A DNA stretch of 35,628 bases from Armatimonadota bacterium (lineage in GTDB: Bacteria; Armatimonadota; UBA10988), in assembly GCA_016235455.1 (NCBI GenBank), contig JACRKZ010000185.1, forward strand, positions 1 to 35,628, read 5' to 3'. Both the position numbers and the translations under genes were made by a program. Shown here one piece after another: positions 32,749 through 35,628 of the stretch (position 1 is its first letter; each line of letters begins with the position of its first letter). The notes under the pieces were generated by a model, which was not told the origin of the DNA, did no database searches, and saw only the letters and a program-made list of their open reading frames with translations.

Positions 32749-33987
32749 TCAAATCGACGAGGACGGCTCGCCCACCGGGCCGACACTGACCATGGCCAGT
32801 TTGTCGAACGGGCGCTCGGCCAGCAGGGCGTTGCAGTCGTCGACGGTGACCGCGCGCAATCGCTCCAGCCACTCGTCGATGGCCGTGATGCGGCCTCGAT
32901 ACACCCAGTCCATGCCCACGCTGACCAGCCGGCTCAGCGGCGATTCCGCCTGGAACACCGCCGCGCTGCCGAAGCGGCGCTGGGCGCGCTTGACCTCGTC
33001 GGCGGTCAAGCCGTCGCGCTGGGCCCGCTCGAGTTCGGCCTTGTACACTTCCACCGCACGCTCGACGCCCTCCGGCTGGCAGACCAGCACGCCGCTGAAG
33101 GTGCCGTTCTGGTCCTCCTCGTCGTGGTACAGGCCGGCTGACTCGGCCAGGCCGGGGTCGACCAGCGCCCAGTGCAGGCGGCTGGCATCACCCGAGCCGA
33201 TGGCCGCGGCGGCGATGCTGGCGGTCAGGCGCCGGTCATCCTGGGCGGCCAGGCCGGGCGCCATGAGGTACACGTTGACTTGCTGAAACCGGTCATAGCG
33301 CAAGGTTGTGGCACCTACTCCCGCGACCACCGAGGCCAAGTTGCGCGCGGCGCCGCTGGGCGACCAGCCGCCGCAGGCCTTGGCTACCTGGGCGACCGCG
33401 GCGTCCCAGTCATAGCGCCCGCTGAAGGCCAGCGTCAGGTTGTCCGAAGCGTAGCGTCGGTCGAAGTAGTCGGCCATCTGGTCGCGGGTGAGCGCCTTGA
33501 TGCTCTCGTTGGTGCCCAGCACGCGCTGGCCCAGTCCGTGCCCGCCGTAGTGCAGTTCGCGGCAGTGGTCGGCCGCCACGCACAACGGCTGATCGGCGTA
33601 CATAGCGATCTCTTCGAGGATGACGTTTTTCTCCATGTCGAAGTCCGACCCGCGCAGCGCGGGCCGCATCATCTCGGAGAGCAGGCCGAGCAGCCGCTCC
33701 TGATACTCGGGCAGCACCTGGCCGTAGTAGACCGTGTTCTCCTCGGAGGTGAACGCGTTGTAGCGGGCGCCGATGGCGTCGAAGGTCTTGTTGATGTCGT
33801 CGTAGGACAGCCGGTCGGTGCCCTTGAACATCATGTGCTCGAGGAAGTGGCTGACACCGCTTTCGGCGGCCGTCTCGTCGCGCGCGCCGGTGCGGCAGAA
33901 GAAGCCGCAGGCCATGCTCAGCGCCTCCTCGTTGTACTCGCCGACGATGTCCAGGCCGTTGGCCAGCGTGGTGCGGTCGTAGCGCAT
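32749..33987 (-). CDS. M16 zinc metallopeptidase, catalytic subunit
   Basis: This is a 412-residue inverzincin peptidase. The zinc motif HFLEH is at residues 47-51, and the third ligand lies in VILEEI (Glu125/126). The C-terminal domain carries the usual M16 fold but lacks the R...Y substrate-anchoring pair. In M16B peptidases the active subunit is paired with an inactive one, and here it follows the inactive partner by 13 bases. ATG 33987 has GAGGAG upstream. The pair probably processes peptides, leader peptides or misfolded fragments; the substrate is unknown. Confidence 0.92.
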   Translation of the reverse strand: MRYDRTTLANGLDIVGEYNEEALSMACGFFCRTGARDETAAESGVSHFLEHMMFKGTDRLSYDDINKTFDAIGARYNAFTSEENTVYYGQVLPEYQERLLGLLSEMMRPALRGSDFDMEKNVILEEIAMYADQPLCVAADHCRELHYGGHGLGQRVLGTNESIKALTRDQMADYFDRRYASDNLTLAFSGRYDWDAAVAQVAKACGGWSPSGAARNLASVVAGVGATTLRYDRFQQVNVYLMAPGLAAQDDRRLTASIAAAAIGSGDASRLHWALVDPGLAESAGLYHDEEDQNGTFSGVLVCQPEGVERAVEVYKAELERAQRDGLTADEVKRAQRRFGSAAVFQAESPLSRLVSVGMDWVYRGRITAIDEWLERLRAVTVDDCNALLAERPFDKLAMVSVGPVGEPSSSI

Positions 33988-34000
33988 GATGGTCTCCTCT

Positions 34001-35242
34001 CTAGAGCGCCAGGCCGGCGGGCCAGGTGAAGTTGGCGCCCAGGGTGGCCACGGTGAACCGCTCAGGCCGGTGGTCGGCAAGGTAGGCGTTGAGGCTGTCG
34101 GCGCCGACCGCCTCGATGCCGGCGCGTACCTCTTCGGGCGAACGTACGCGGCCCAGCCACAGCCAGTCCAGCGCGGCCCGACCGGCGCGCGAGCCGGTGC
34201 TCTCGTCGTTCATGACCTCATTGCTCAGCAACCGCACCCGCGAGCGCTCGACCTCGTCCGCGGTGACCGTGCCGGGCAGCCGGCGCAACTCGCCGATCAT
34301 CACTTCCAGCGTCTCCGCACTGCGCTCGGTAGTGGTGCCGGCACGAACCACGACATAGCCATGACTGCGCACCGCCAGGGCCGACGCGCCTACGGAATAG
34401 CACAGGCCGCGCTTCTCGCGCACCTCGGTGAACAGCCGCGCGCCCATGCCGCCCGACAGCACCTGCACGGCCATCTGGCCGTGGTAGCGCAGCGGGTCGG
34501 TGGGCGGCACATCGCCGTACATCAGGCCCAGATGGACCTGCTCGGTCGTCGCTTCCACATGCTCATAGAGCGGCTCGGTACGCGGCTCGGCCGGGGGCAG
34601 CGCCGTCGCCTGGCCGGCCCAGTCGCCAAACAGCGCCTGCACGCGCGCCAAAGCCGAGTCGGGATCGATGCCGCCGGCAATGGACAGCACCGCGCCCTCG
34701 GGACAGCAGACGGCGCGCTGATGGGCGCGCAACGCATCGGCGCTGAAGGCACCGACCGATTCGACGGTGCCCATCAACTGCCGGCCAAAGGCCGTGGGAA
34801 AGTAGCGGCGTGTCAGCTCGACCAGCAGCTTCTGCGCCGGCTGGTCCTCGAGCCCGGCCAACTCGGCCAGCGCCAAGGCGCGGCACGGTTCTAGCGCGTC
34901 GTCGGGCAGCGTCGGGTCCAGCACAGTGTCGGCCAGCAGGGCGATCGCCTCCGACCAGTCGGCGCCCAGGCAGGACAAGGTCCAGCTGGTCGACTCGCGG
35001 GCGGCACCGCCGCCACGGCGGGCACCCAGGTTCTCCAGCGCCTCGTTGACAGCGCGCGTGTCACGACCGCCCGCGCCCCGCTGGCACCAGGCGTGGAGCA
35101 GGTTGGCGGAGCCTTCGGCGCCGAGCGGATCGGCCGCGGCGCCGGTGGGCAGCAGCAGGCTCGTGGCCACGGCAGGCCGGTTCAACGGCTCGATAAGGAC
35201 CATCAAGCCATTGTCCAAGCGACGTTCGATGCGGTTTGCCAT
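34001..35242 (-). CDS. M16 peptidase family, non-catalytic subunit
   Basis: This is a 413-residue M16-fold protein without a working zinc site: where the active partner has HFLEH it reads Asn47-Leu-Leu-His50-Ala51. It retains the REKRGLCYSVGA segment, the R...Y motif by which the non-catalytic subunit holds the substrate end. This complementary loss is the hallmark of M16B heterodimers. The start is ATG 35242. The only visible site, GGAGG, is 13 nt upstream, farther than ideal. The longer frame to 35335 is not supported. It is the first gene of the operon M16b-M16a-Nif3-zinc ribbon-SDR. Confidence 0.88.
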   Translation of the reverse strand: MANRIERRLDNGLMVLIEPLNRPAVATSLLLPTGAAADPLGAEGSANLLHAWCQRGAGGRDTRAVNEALENLGARRGGGAARESTSWTLSCLGADWSEAIALLADTVLDPTLPDDALEPCRALALAELAGLEDQPAQKLLVELTRRYFPTAFGRQLMGTVESVGAFSADALRAHQRAVCCPEGAVLSIAGGIDPDSALARVQALFGDWAGQATALPPAEPRTEPLYEHVEATTEQVHLGLMYGDVPPTDPLRYHGQMAVQVLSGGMGARLFTEVREKRGLCYSVGASALAVRSHGYVVVRAGTTTERSAETLEVMIGELRRLPGTVTADEVERSRVRLLSNEVMNDESTGSRAGRAALDWLWLGRVRSPEEVRAGIEAVGADSLNAYLADHRPERFTVATLGANFTWPAGLAL

Positions 35243-35317
35243 GCGCTGCGGGCAACCTCCAACCCTTCTCTTAGGGTAGGCCTGCAACCACTTGCTGTAC
35301 AGTGTTGATCGCGCGAT

Positions 35318-35516
35318 GGTTGGGCCCCGAGACATGCGCGCAGCTGGTCCGCGGGCCGCTTGGCCCGACCCACAGACAACGTCGCGAACTTTTTGGGGTT
35401 GGCGGGAACCTGGGGGGAACCCTCAGCGTCCACAAGGCCAGCTTGGTCACGCCGGAATGGTTGTGCGCCAGCCAACCCAGCAGATCCGAGACCGGCCATG
35501 TGGCGAAAGCCCGTGG
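35318..35516 (+). ncRNA. candidate structured leader RNA of the second prepilin
   Basis: In the 296-base region between the M16 gene and the prepilin, the plus strand can fold into ordered elements. GGTTGGGCC (35318-35326) pairs with GGCCCGACC (35362-35370). The same 3' arm can instead pair with CGGGCC (35352-35357) in a tetraloop hairpin, so the two folds exclude each other. GGGTTGGC (35396-35403) pairs with GCCAACCC (35471-35478), enclosing GCG and CACAA (35426-35435) paired with TTGTG and CGC (35461-35468). A last hairpin with a GAAA tetraloop (35496-35516) ends 22 bases before the start codon. No known riboswitch consensus fits. High GC makes chance pairing likely, so confidence is limited. 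Confidence 0.35.
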
Positions 35517-35538
35517 GCGCGGCGGATGAGGAACGACA

Positions 35539-35628
<90 letters not shown>

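Noticed and set aside
35396..35516. Cyclic di-GMP (GEMM) riboswitch before the prepilin
   Set aside because: A GGTCACGCC and a GCGAAAGCC fragment recall parts of the consensus, but the conserved core order and the tetraloop-receptor arrangement are not there.
35318..35538. Sigma-54 promoter for the second prepilin
   Set aside because: Several GG-N10-GC pairs exist, but in such GC-rich DNA they occur by chance and none has a good TGGCAC/TTGC context.

Overview
The window is GC-rich bacterial chromosome, densely packed with genes on both strands. It contains no phage, insertion sequence, CRISPR array, rRNA or tRNA that I can see. The best lineage clue is the pair of type IV prepilins at 3277-4017 and at the right edge. 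The complete one has the continuation AREKARASSCMSNMKQ after its pilin helix and an H-X9-DG motif, a layout typical of the pilin-like families abundant in Armatimonadota. Three tandem PilT-type ATPases, an OpcA-zwf pair and a PspA/YbjN-like pair would fit such a didermic, twitching heterotroph. The phylum call is an inference from motifs, not from a marker-gene search.

Layout, left to right. 1-1609 (minus): a partial DUF4140/DUF4139 (MuiA-like) secreted protein, a 450-base stretch with hairpins and at most a tiny ORF, and a TlpA-type lipoprotein. 1710-4076 (plus): rbfA with a long acidic tail, truB, a prepilin and a strong terminator. 4086-8122 (minus): a sodium:solute symporter, zwf and opcA in one operon that feeds the oxidative pentose phosphate pathway. 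8213-11071 (plus): photolyase, TspO and a TIGR01777 epimerase, a light/oxidative-stress style cluster. 11145-12996 (plus): three tandem secreted YbjN-domain paralogues. 12993-18464 (minus): a membrane-anchored hypothetical protein, three PilT/PilU-like ATPases and alanine racemase, with an internal terminator. 18606-19718 (plus): a long protein-L-isoaspartate methyltransferase-like enzyme. 19721-20839 (minus): PspA and a YbjN/CesT-fold partner.

20939-28730 (minus) is a five-gene operon behind a good sigma-70 promoter. It encodes a secreted DUF5666-like protein, a complete tricorn-type protease, a Tat-exported sulfatase, a DUF4432 aldose-epimerase-like protein and a Gfo/Idh/MocA protein without the usual EKP lysine. 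This suggests breakdown of sulfated or glycosylated material. A canonical Gfo/Idh/MocA gene (28932-29990) diverges from it. 30006-35242 (minus) holds an M16 peptidase pair (one inactive and one active subunit), a Nif3-like protein, a CdsZ-like zinc ribbon protein and an SDR with an altered active site. The window closes with the start of a second prepilin behind a roughly 200-nt leader that can fold into nested stems. That leader is the most plausible undescribed element here.

Start codons were chosen from Shine-Dalgarno spacing and, where possible, from promoter position. Many lie downstream of the longest possible ORF.
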